From the NCBI GenBank assembly GCA_946482585.1, contig CAMLSI010000054.1, positions 1 through 16,110 of the forward strand: a stretch of 16,110 nucleotides of DNA, given 5' to 3'. Position numbers and translations under genes: made by a program. Below are positions 1-10,400 of the stretch, piece by piece. Source of the stretch: an uncultured Lysobacteraceae bacterium. GTDB lineage: Bacteria > Pseudomonadota > Gammaproteobacteria > Xanthomonadales > Rhodanobacteraceae. The notes beneath the pieces were generated by a model that was not told the DNA's origin, did not search any database, and saw only the letters and a list, made by a program, of their open reading frames with translations. The first letter of the stretch is position 1. Every line of letters starts with the position of its first letter.

Positions 1-200
1 ACATGCACCGCTATCTGCCGGCGCTGATGCAGCGCTCGGGCTGGAAGACGGTCAGCGTGCCCGTGAACCACCGCGCGCGAGGCGCCGGCGTGTCGAAGTA
101 CACCAATCTCAATCGCGCGCTCGTCGGCATCGCCGACCTGCGCGGCGTGGCCTGGCTGATCCGGCGCGCCAAGCGCACGGCGGTCGAAGAAGTGCAATAG
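1..200 (+). CDS. Family-2 glycosyltransferase, C-terminal fragment (DPM1/ArnC-like)
   Basis: Only the last ~65 residues are present; the reading frame is open to the left edge, and the Met at position 3 is internal, not the start. The visible part reads MHRYLPAL, then [19 protein letters not shown], then [13 protein letters not shown]. This is the characteristic C-terminal block of bacterial GT2 enzymes related to dolichol-phosphate mannosyltransferase, which use a nucleotide sugar to glycosylate a polyprenyl-phosphate carrier at the inner membrane. The nucleotide-binding and DxD parts lie outside the window, so the sugar and acceptor cannot be judged. The gene ends in TAG with the short basic/acidic tail [12 protein letters not shown] and has no membrane helix in the part seen. 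The next gene begins 231 bp downstream and looks unrelated. The family call is firm; the exact substrate is unknown. Confidence 0.85.
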   Translation, partial: MHRYLPALMQRSGWKTVSVPVNHRARGAGVSKYTNLNRALVGIADLRGVAWLIRRAKRTAVEEVQ

Positions 201-213
201 CCCCGCTGCGTGA

Positions 214-237
214 CCGGCGCGTCCCGCGCGGCGCCGG
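214..237 (+). terminator. Candidate stem-loop terminator after the glycosyltransferase
   Basis: A perfect 7-bp GC-only inverted repeat (CCGGCGC / GCGCCGG) with a 10-nt loop begins 13 nt after the TAG stop. No T-tract follows, so it is not a textbook intrinsic terminator. Such hairpins also arise by chance in GC-rich DNA. The position right after a stop codon is the main support. Confidence 0.3.
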
Positions 238-431
238 ATTCAAGCCCTGAGACGGCGTCCGGCGATAGTGCTGCGACGCTGAGCATCGTGCCTGCGTCCA
301 CGTTCCGGCGCGGCGTGTTGCCGTTCTGCGCACGATGCGTGTCCGCAAGACGTCATCGTCGCGGCCGTTCGTTGCCACGGGTCGCGGCCAGACTACGGCC
401 GTGACGCCACCACCATCTCGCAGGGAAAATC
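238..431. other. Intergenic stretch with no recognised gene
   Basis: This is the rest of the 231-bp gap between the glycosyltransferase and the secreted protein. I see no convincing coding region, RNA gene or clear sigma-70 promoter. The frames open here are short or run out of phase into the next gene, and their Arg/Pro/Ala-rich translations are typical of GC-rich shadow frames. A purine-rich ribosome-binding site (AGGGAA, about 422-427) just before 432 is the only signal I would assign. The promoter of the next gene presumably lies here but cannot be pinpointed. Confidence 0.5.
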
Positions 432-1850
432 ATGAAAGGAAAACGGATAGCCGCGTTGCTGGCCTGTCTGGCCGCACCGCTTGCGCATGCACAGGGCTGG
501 ACCCAGGTCATCCGGTCCGCCGCACCCGAGCAGTTTCTCTCGCTCGCGCCCGAGCGTTCGCTCGCCACGGACGACGCGGGCCTGCTGTTCGTGCAGAGCA
601 GCAACCTGCGTGCGAGCGGCCCGGCCTCGATCGACGTGCATGCGCTCGATGCCAACGGCGTGCGCCTGACCTGGCTCACCTCGGCGCTGCCGATCTTCAA
701 CGACGGCACGTTCACGCCGCGCGGCGTCAGCGCGCGCGACGGCGATCGCGTGAACTGGGTCGAATCCGGACCGGTCGGTGCGCGCGTGCCCCGCGTGTTC
801 GTGTACCGCGCCGGCGAGACCACGCGCTACCGCTCGCTGAGCTTCCACGGCGGCATCACGCTCAGCCATGTGATCAGCGCCGGCGGCGGCGGCGTCCACC
901 TCGCACGCCTGCCCTCCGGCGGTGCGCCGCGACCCATCATCCAGCACTACGGCACCGGACCGCAGTTCTGGTCGCGCGACGTGCGCGGCTGCGCGGCCGG
1001 GCCCTATCTCCCTGCGGTGCTGCTCGCGCTCGAGGTCGATCATTCGGCGAATACGCTGACCACGGTCAGCCGTTGCCTGCACACCTCCGCTCCGGGTGCG
1101 ATCGCCGTGGAAACCTTCAATGCCGCTACCGGCAGCCCGCTCGCGGCGCGCTACGGATGGCCGTACGCCGACAGCGCTGCGCCGGTGGTTTCGGCGCAAC
1201 CGATCGGTGACGGCGGCTTCGTCCTGGAGCAACACGATGCGACGAGCGGCGAGCGCGTGCTGCGCCGCATCGACGCGGATCGCGACGGCGAAGCGCTGCC
1301 CTTGCCGCCCGACTACGTGCCGCAGCCGCTGGCGCGCTACAGCGGCGGTGCCCTGGTTCCCGCCGTCGACCTCGTCGGTCATGCGATCGGCGCCTGGCAG
1401 TTCAACGAGGGCGGCGCGAGCTGGATCGATTTTCCGATGTTGTCGGGCAGCGATTTTCCGTACTTGCCCGATTTCCCGCCGACGCGCTTTGCCTGGAGCG
1501 GCGATGCGGCCGGCAACAGCGTCGTCGCGTTCAAGTTGCCGCAATCCGACGAATCGGGTCCGGTGCAGATCGTCGCGATGGATCCCCGCGGCAATCAGCT
1601 CTGGCGCCGCAAGGTCGGCGGCTATCCGTTCACGCAGCCAGTCGGCAACGTCGCGCTGATCGCCGTGCCCGGCACCGATGAAGTCGTGCTCGCGGCCGAC
1701 GAGATCGCCGCGCCCGCGCCGGGCGAACTCTTTTCGACCGGCGTGATCCACGTCGAACGGTTCCGCATCGACGACGGCATCGGCACGGTCCCGTGGCCGC
1801 CGATCGGCGGCGAGATGCCGCAGCTGCCGACGCCGACTCCGGTCGACTGA
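432..1850 (+). CDS. Exported protein of unknown function, possibly beta-propeller-like
   Basis: The protein has 472 aa. The ATG at 432 is preceded by AGGGAA about 5 nt upstream and starts a clear Sec signal peptide: basic MKGKR, a short hydrophobic stretch, then AHA before Q21 as the likely cleavage site. A Cys at position 12 follows LLA, but a lipoprotein signal seems less likely than AHA cleavage. The mature part is rich in short Gly/Asp turns and alternating hydrophobics, with no membrane helix. It contains one stretch (about 380-396, IVAMDPRGNQLWRR) resembling a PQQ/propeller-type repeat, which suggests a beta-rich or propeller fold; this is inference. Only two cysteines remain after processing (C187, C215), so one disulfide is possible. 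The C-terminus is a Pro-rich tail (PTPTPVD). I do not recognise the family and assign no activity. The gamma-glutamyltransferase follows 80 bp downstream on the same strand and may be co-transcribed. Confidence 0.75.
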   Translation: MKGKRIAALLACLAAPLAHAQGWTQVIRSAAPEQFLSLAPERSLATDDAGLLFVQSSNLRASGPASIDVHALDANGVRLTWLTSALPIFNDGTFTPRGVSARDGDRVNWVESGPVGARVPRVFVYRAGETTRYRSLSFHGGITLSHVISAGGGGVHLARLPSGGAPRPIIQHYGTGPQFWSRDVRGCAAGPYLPAVLLALEVDHSANTLTTVSRCLHTSAPGAIAVETFNAATGSPLAARYGWPYADSAAPVVSAQPIGDGGFVLEQHDATSGERVLRRIDADRDGEALPLPPDYVPQPLARYSGGALVPAVDLVGHAIGAWQFNEGGASWIDFPMLSGSDFPYLPDFPPTRFAWSGDAAGNSVVAFKLPQSDESGPVQIVAMDPRGNQLWRRKVGGYPFTQPVGNVALIAVPGTDEVVLAADEIAAPAPGELFSTGVIHVERFRIDDGIGTVPWPPIGGEMPQLPTPTPVD

Positions 1851-1860
1851 AGTCGAAGGT

Positions 1861-1884
1861 GCGCCGTTCGACCCGGGACGGCGC
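1861..1884 (+). terminator. Stem-loop after the secreted-protein gene
   Basis: A perfect 7-bp inverted repeat (GCGCCGT / ACGGCGC) with a 10-nt loop starts 11 nt after the TGA stop. It resembles in size and position the hairpin after the glycosyltransferase gene. There is no T-tract, and the next gene starts 46 nt later, so it may be a weak terminator, an mRNA-end stabiliser or chance. Confidence 0.3.
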
Positions 1885-1930
1885 GCCGCCGGCGTCATAT
1901 GCTCGGCGCTTCCTCATCGGGAGCCGCCGC

Positions 1931-3634
<1,704 letters not shown>

Positions 3635-3673
3635 GCCGTCGCGTCACGGTTGTCGCGTGTCGGCGATTCGCGC

Positions 3674-3699
3674 CGCCGCCGCAGGTCGATGCGGCGGCG
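3674..3699 (+). terminator. GC-rich stem-loop downstream of ggt
   Basis: A perfect 9-bp stem of CGCCGCCGC / GCGGCGGCG with an 8-nt loop lies 39 nt after the ggt stop. A run of six A's follows about 14 nt later, but no T-tract. It is the strongest of the three post-stop hairpins here and plausibly marks the end of the ggt transcript, separating it from the NRPS operon. Confidence 0.4.
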
Positions 3700-4192
3700 C
3701 GCTGCTGCGTGCGAAAAAATTGCTCGACCCGGACTGAATATCAGCCCGTGCGATTTCGTTCGCGCATATTTGCCGCTCACGGCATTTTGGAAACCGAGTC
3801 ATGTGACGCTTCGGCCAGGTATCTGTCGCGCCGGTGGAAAATCGCGGTCTTAACGTGTTCTTTGCGCGATTGCGCCGCCACTGCGATCCGCGACGTTCAT
3901 CTCGGCGCTTGCGCGAGTGAACTTTTCCGCCGACTGGGGGTTATTGCTAACTGACGCGTTTGCGTATTACAAATCGCGCTCAATTATTAACAATCTCTTT
4001 TTTGCCGTCGCGTACGAAGCCTGACCTGAAACCTGATCGCCGCGGATCTGCGGACCGGAAATGGCCTGAATCGCGATGTTCCTCGAGCCGTCGAGAGAAC
4101 GCATGCGCCGCAGTGCGCGGCCGTATGGTCCTGTGTCCGATCGCGAACGCGGAATTGTCAAGCCTTGTGCAGAAACCTCCTGGGTACTAGCC
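3700..4192 (+). promoter_or_regulatory. Non-coding leader/promoter region of the NRPS operon
   Basis: This is the remainder of a 558-bp gap without a supported gene. Base composition drops clearly from the surrounding GC-rich DNA, especially about 3710-3800 and 3935-4010 (for example CAATTATTAACAATCTC and a T6 run at 3998-4003). Weak sigma-70-like pairs can be drawn: TTGCTA (3944-3949) with TATTAC (3965-3970, 15-nt spacer), or TTGCGT (3960-3965) with TATTAA (3985-3990, 19-nt spacer). Neither is good, so I assign a region rather than an exact promoter. GCGTTTG (3956-3962) can pair with CAAA-T-CGC (3970-3977) around the first -10 candidate. The pentamer CCTGA occurs three times (4020-4024, 4025-4029, 4032-4036). 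Transcription starting near 3980-4000 would give a leader of about 200 nt before the MbtH gene. I see no riboswitch or Fur box that I can defend. Confidence 0.4.
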
Positions 4193-4402
4193 ATGCTGGA
4201 TAACGAAGACACCGTATTCGTGGTCGTCACGAATGCCGAACAGCAATATTCGATCTGGCCGGAAGCGCTGCCGCTGCCGGCAGGCTGGTCGGCCGCCGCG
4301 CAGCGCGGCAGCAAGGCGGAATGCCTGGCATTCATCGACCAGGTCTGGACCGACATGCGCCCGCAGTCCTTGCGCGAATTTCTGCGCGAGAGCGCCTCCT
4401 AG
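4193..4402 (+). CDS. MbtH-like protein (NRPS adenylation-domain chaperone)
   Basis: The protein has 69 aa, typical for the family. MbtH-like proteins bind NRPS adenylation domains in the cytosol and are often needed for their solubility or activity. The conserved set is present: S20-x-W22-P23, P29-x-G31-W32, C44 in KAECLAFID, and the signature W52-T53-D54-x-R56-P57-x-S59-L60. The start at 4193 gives MLDNEDTVFVVV, matching the family's usual (F)DDEDGxFxVLVN opening. The frame stays open further up (ATG at 4076), but that would add 39 Arg-rich residues with no family counterpart. The Shine-Dalgarno is poor (only GGG about 8 nt before the ATG), so translation may be modest. The gene is the first of the NRPS operon and ends 33 bp before the large NRPS gene, the classic position for this partner. 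Confidence 0.95.
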   Translation: MLDNEDTVFVVVTNAEQQYSIWPEALPLPAGWSAAAQRGSKAECLAFIDQVWTDMRPQSLREFLRESAS

Positions 4403-4421
4403 CCATACATCTCTTCCGAGC

Positions 4422-4426
4422 AAGGA
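4422..4426 (+). promoter_or_regulatory. Ribosome-binding site of the first NRPS gene
   Basis: AAGGA lies 9 nt before the ATG at 4436 within the 33-nt gap after the mbtH-like gene. It supports this start over later in-frame codons and fits translation from a shared mRNA. Confidence 0.6.
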
Positions 4427-4435
4427 CGCCCGCCC

Positions 4436-7400
4436 ATGTCTTTTTCCGCATCGCCGGCTTCCGGCCGTGGCAGCCGGAGCGACACGTTTGCGCTTACGTC
4501 GCTGCAGCAGGCGGTCTGGATGGACCAGTCGCTGCATCCCGGCGTACCGCTCTACAACCTCGGCGGCGCGTTCCGGCTCGGCGGCGATATCGACCCGGCG
4601 CGGCTCGAACGCGCCATCAATCACGTGGCCAACGCGCACGACGTGCTGCGTGTCGTGATGACGCTGCCGGCCGACGGCAGCCTGCCGCGGCAGCGCGTTC
4701 TCCCGCATGTGGCGATACCGCTGCGCTGCATCGACTTCTCCGGCGATCCCGACGGCGATGGGCGTGCGCGTGACCGCCTGCAGCAGGAGTTCGCGCGGCC
4801 GTTCGACCTGGACGGCGGCCTGCTCTGGGAAACCGTGTTCATACGGGCGAGCGCAACACGCTGCTACTGGCTGCATCGTCATCATCATCTGGTTTCCGAC
4901 GGCACGTCGGTCAGGCTCATGGCGTATGCGGTGAAGCTGGCCTACGACGCGCTGAGCAGCGGCGTGGCGCCGCCGGACGCGGCGGGCCTGCCGCTGCAGG
5001 AATTCCTCGACGACGACGAGGACTATCGCGCATCGACGCGGTTCGTTCGCGACGCGGCATTCTGGGAACGGCAGTTGCCGCGACTGCCGCCGCCCTTGCT
5101 CGATCGCGTGCCGATGCCGGGCGCGAGCCAGAGCACCGACAGCCGTCAGGCGCGCTGGTCGATTCCGCGCGCGCTGTTCGACCGATTGAGCGCGCTCGCA
5201 GCCGAGCGCGGCGCGTCGGCGCAGCACCTGCTGCTCGCCATGCTGAGCGCGTATTTCGCCCGCACGCGTCGGCTCGACACGGTCGTCATCGGCGTCGCCG
5301 TCCACAACCGCGGTTCGTCGCGCCATCGGCGCGCGCTCGGGCTGTTCGCCGCCGTGCTGCCGCTCGTCGTCCGGGTCGATCCCGGCGAGGCCTTGCCCGC
5401 GCTGGCTGCCCGCATCGCTGCCGACCTGCGCCGTTGCTATCGCCACCAGCGCTATCCGATCGCCGAGATCAACCGCCGCCTGCAGCCGGCGCGCGAAGGA
5501 CGCCGGCAGATCTTCGACCTGACGTTCTCGTTCGAGGATTTCGGCACGAGTTTCCCGTTCGGTGCCCAGCCGGCCCGGGCGCTGCGGCTCGAAAGCGGTC
5601 ATCAGAAGACGCCGCTGTCGCTCGCCGTGGTCGATCACCGCGACGACACCGACGTGATCGTCGATTTCAGCTATCGGCCCGATCCGACGGCGCGTGCGGA
5701 AATCGACCGGCTCGATGCGCGCAGCGCGCGGCGCATGACCTCGCGCTGGCTGGCGCTGCTTCGACAGACAGTGACGCAGCCGTCGACGCCGGTTGGCGCG
5801 CTGCCGCTGACCGATCCGGCCGAGCAACGCCTGCTGCGGCGCTACGGCCGCGCGCACGCCACGCAGGTTCCGGTATTCCTGGACGGCCATCGCTTCGTGC
5901 ACGAGGCCGTCGCGCACTGGGCGCGCACGACGCCGCAGGCGCCGGCCGTGCGCGATGCGGACGGCGAACTGACCTATGCCGAGATCGACGCGGCCGCGAC
6001 GCGGCTCGCCGCGCGTCTGCGCCGGGCGGGCGCGGGCCGCGAAAGCATCGTCGGTCTCTGCGTCGGCCGCAGTGCGTCCATGGTCGTCGGCGTGCTCGGC
6101 ATATTGCGCGCCGGTGCGGCTTATCTGCCGCTCGATCCGGCCTATCCGGCCGAACGGCTGGCCTACCTGCAGGCCGACAGCCGCGTCGCGCTCGTCGTCA
6201 CCGAACAGTGCCGCCGGGACATCGCCGCGGCGGGCGGAGCACGCGTGCTCTGTCTCGACGCTGCGTCGGTGCCGGCGGATGACGGTCCGGCGTTGCCGTC
6301 GGCGTCTCTCTGCGAGGAAAGCCTCGCCTATGTGATCTATACGTCCGGCTCGACCGGACAGCCCAAAGGTGTGATGGCCGCGCATCGCGGCCTCGCTAAC
6401 GTCGTGCGCGCGTATCAGGCCGCGATCGCGCTCGAGCCCGGCCAGCGCGTGCTGCACACGGTGTCGCTGAGTTTCGACGCCGGCAGCGCGCACCTGTTTC
6501 TGGCGCTGTGTTCCGGCGCGACTTTGTGTATCGACGATCGCGCCGCCGCCGATGCGCGCGACCTCGGTCATGTGCTGCGCGACGAGCACATTCACTACAT
6601 CGGCCTTCCGGTGTCGATGCTCGGCAGTCTCGACGAGCGGTCCTTGCCGGCGTTGCATACGCTGTCGACCGGCACCGAAGCGTGTCCGCTGTCGCTGGTC
6701 GAGCGCTGGGGACGCGGCCGCCGCTTCATCAACATCTACGGTCCGACCGAAACCAGCATCTGCGCGACGCTGTCGGTCTTCGACGCGCACCGCGCGACGC
6801 AAGGGTTGCGCCGTCCGCCGATAGGCCGGCCGATTCGCGGCAACCGCGCCTACGTGCTCGACGCGCGGCTGCAGCCGGTGCCGCTCGGCGTCATCGGCGA
6901 GCTGTACATCGCCGGCGACGGCGTCACGCGCGGCTATTGGGCGCAGCCGGGCCAGACCGCGGGGCGCTTCCTGCCCGATCCGTTCGCCGACGCGTCCGGC
7001 GAACGCATGTACCGCACCGGCGATCTCGCGTGCTGGCGCCGCGATGGCGAGCTCGATTTCGTCGGCCGCAACGACACACAAATCAAGCTGCGCGGTTTCC
7101 GCGTCGAACTCGGCGAGATCGAAGCGGCGCTGTGCGCACACCCGGCCGTGCGCGAATCCGCCGTCGCCGTGCACGAAGCCGCCGACGGCGAACGCTGTCT
7201 CGTCGCCTACGTCGTCGCGGCTGACGACATGCCGACCGCGGCCCTGCGGGAACATCTGCAGCGACTGCTGCCCGCGTTCATGCTGCCGCGTGCCTTCGTG
7301 CCGCTCGCGCGCCTGCCGCTCGGGCCGAATGGCAAGCGCGATCTGCAGGCGCTGCCTGCGCCGGATTTCCAGGGCCTGCAGCGCGACTACGAACCGCCGC

Positions 7401-10400
7401 AGGGCGCGCTCGAGCACACGGTGGCCGCGCTCTGGTCCGAACTGTTCGGACTCGAGCGCGTCGGTCGCGACGATGACTTCTTCGAACTCGGCGGACATTC
7501 GCTGCTCGCGACACGGCTCGTGGCGCGGCTGCGGCGGGATCTCGGGCGAGAGATCCCGCTGAAGACCGTCTTCGACGCGCCGACCGTGCGGCAATTCGCG
7601 GCGCAGCTGGCCGTTGAGGCGACCGATGCCGCCGCGCAGCCTGCGCTGCGCGCGCTCGCTGCGACCGGACCGCAGCCGTTGTCGCATGCGCAGCAGCGGC
7701 TGTGGTTCCTGCTGCAGCTCGACGCGACGAATGCCGCATTCCACATCGCGGGTGCGCTCTATTTCCGGGGCGAGCTCGATGTCGCCGCGCTGCGCGGCGC
7801 CTTCGCCGCCGTCGTCGCACGTCATGCTTCGCTGCGCACGCGCTTCGCCGCCCAGGACGGCGTTCCGCGGCAGATCGTCGAGGCGACCGCGGCACTCGAC
7901 ATACCGCTGCGGCACGCCCGCAGCGAAGACGCGTCCGCGCTCGCTGCCGCGCACGCGCGGATGCCGTTCGATCTCGCGCGCGCGCCGTTGCTGCGTGCGG
8001 AACTCGTGCAGTTCGCGGCCGACGAACACATGCTGCTGCTCAGCCTGCATCACATCGTTTCCGACGGCTGGTCGCTCGGCGTGCTGTTCGGCGAACTGAA
8101 CCATGCCTACGCGGCACTGCGCGCACGACGGCAACCCGAATGGACGCCGCTGCCGCTGCAGTACGCGGATTTCGCCGCGTGGCAGCGCGAATGGCTGGCC
8201 GCCGGCGAGCTCGAACGCCAGCTCGGCTACTGGAGACGACAGCTGTCCGGGCTGCCGCCGCTGCTCGAGCTGCCGACCGACCGGCCGCGTCCGCGCGAAT
8301 TCGCGCAACGCGGCGCGCGCGAGTACATCGATTTGCCGCCCGCGCTGGCCGACGCGCTCCAGGCCTGCGCACGGCGCGAAGGCGCGACCCTGTTCATGCT
8401 GCTGCTCGCCGCGTTCAAGCTGCTGCTCGCACGACTGTCGGGGGAGCAGGACATCGCGGTCGGCACGCTCGTCGCCAATCGTCCGCGCGCCGAGTTCGAA
8501 CCGCTGATCGGTTTCTTCGTCAACACGCTCGTGCTGCGCAGCCAGGTCGAGCCGGATCTTCCGTTCCGCGCGCTGCTCGCCCGCGTGCGCGAAACGACAC
8601 TCGCGTCGTATGCGCACCAGGACGTGCCGTTCGATCACGTCGTCGACGCGCTGCGGCCGCCGCGCAGTCTCGCCTACACGCCGCTGTTCCAGGTGTTGTT
8701 CTCGCTGCAGAACGCACCGACGACGCCGCTCACGCTGGCGGGGCTGCGCAGCGAGCGCCTGCGTACCGATGCCGGCAGCGCGCAGTTCGACATCACGCTG
8801 GATTTCACGCACGACTCCGAGGGCCTGCGCGGCGAACTCGAATTCAACACCGACCTGTTCGCGCGCGACACGATCCGTGCGTGGCTGCACAGCTACTCCC
8901 ATCTGCTGCAGGCCGCGCTGCGGTCGCCCGATCTGCCACTCGCGCGCTTTCCGCTGGGCGATGCCGACGCGTGCGCGCGCTGGCAGGCGCAGTGGAAAGG
9001 ACCGACGCTCGTGCTGCCGGACGACAGTGTGCCGGCCGCGATCCTGCGTCAGGCGCGTTCGCGTCCCGACGCGATCGCCTATCGCAGCGGCGATGAGAGC
9101 CTCAGCTATGCCGAACTCGATAGTCGTTCCGACGGGCTCGCGCAGCGCCTGCGCCGTCGCGGCATCACCCGCGAGTCCATCGTCGGCGTCTGCCTGCAGC
9201 GCTCGTGTCTGCTGCCCGTGGCCATCCTGGCGATCTGGAAAGCGGGCGGCGTCTATCTGCCGATCGACCCGGAACTGCCGGCGCCGCGCATCGAACACCT
9301 GCTGGCCGACGCCGACGGCGCGCTGTTGCTCACCGATGCGGCAACGGCCGATCGCTGCCGCGGATTCCGCAACGGCGAGCGCACGTTGCAGGCCGACCGC
9401 GACGACGGCGAAGCGACGTCCTCGCCGATGCCGCACGCCGACTGGCACGGCAGCCAGCTCGCCTATCTGATCTACACATCGGGATCGAGCGGGCAGCCCA
9501 AGGGGGTCGCCGTCGATCATCGTGCGCTGATCCAGCACTGTCGCGGCGTCGAGCGGGCCTATGGCCTGCGGTCGGACGATCGCGTGCTGCATTTCGCGGC
9601 GCTGGGTTTCGACATTTCGCTCGACCAGCTGTTTCCGCCGCTGATCGCCGGCGCCTGCGTCGTCGCCCGCGAGCCGGAACTCTGGGAACCGCGGCGTTTC
9701 GCAGAGAAGCTCGTCGAACTCGACATCAGTGTCGCCGACCTGCCATCGGCGCTCTGGCATCTGCTCGCGCGCGAGTGGAGCGAATGCGCCGGCTTGCCGG
9801 CGAACCCGAGGCTGCGTCTCGTGCTCGTCGGCGGCGAAGCGATGGCGTCGGATGCGCTGCGCGCGTGGCGCCGCACGCCGTATGCGCGGGTAGCGCTGCT
9901 CAACGGTTACGGCCCCACCGAAACCACGATCACCGCCAGTGGGCACGATTGCGCCGCCGACGAAGGCGGACCGACCGTGCCGATCGGCCGGCCGTTCGCG
10001 AATCGCCGCATGTACGTGCTCGACGCGTCGCTGCAGCCGCTGCCGGCCGGCCTGCCCGGCGAGCTCTATATCGGCGGCGAAGGTCTCGCGCGCGGCTACC
10101 TCGGCCAGCCCGCGCTCACGGCCGCAGTCTTCCTGCCCGACCCGTTCGCGGCGGTGCCGGGCGCGCGCATGTATCGCAGCGGAGATCGCGCACGCTTCCG
10201 CGCCGATGGTGCGCTCGAATTCCTCGGGCGCATCGATGCGCAGATCAAGCTGCGGGGACATCGGCTCGAGCTCGCCGAGGTCGAATCGGCCCTGTGCCGC
10301 CTGCCCGGCGTGCGCGACGCGGCAGCCGCGGTACGCGCGATCGGCACCACGGGCGACCAGCTCGTCGGCTATCTCGTCACGGAGTCCGAGGCCGCGCCCG

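Noticed and set aside
393..1898. 501-codon minus-strand frame opposite the secreted protein, and a 291-codon + strand frame from 335
   Set aside because: The + strand frame at 432 has a ribosome-binding site, signal peptide and normal composition; the other two are Arg-rich and have neither.
3956..4003. Hairpin plus T6 run as an intrinsic terminator or attenuator
   Set aside because: The stem is short and bulged, and the T-run is about 20 nt away from it, too far for intrinsic termination.
4020..4036. Three CCTGA pentamers as a regulator binding site or start of a repeat array
   Set aside because: Too short and too few to separate from chance; there is no dyad symmetry or even spacing.
3960..4190. 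Possible 76-codon small gene just before mbtH
   Set aside because: There is no ribosome-binding site, the composition is unlike the neighbours, no motif is seen, and it lies in the likely promoter/leader.
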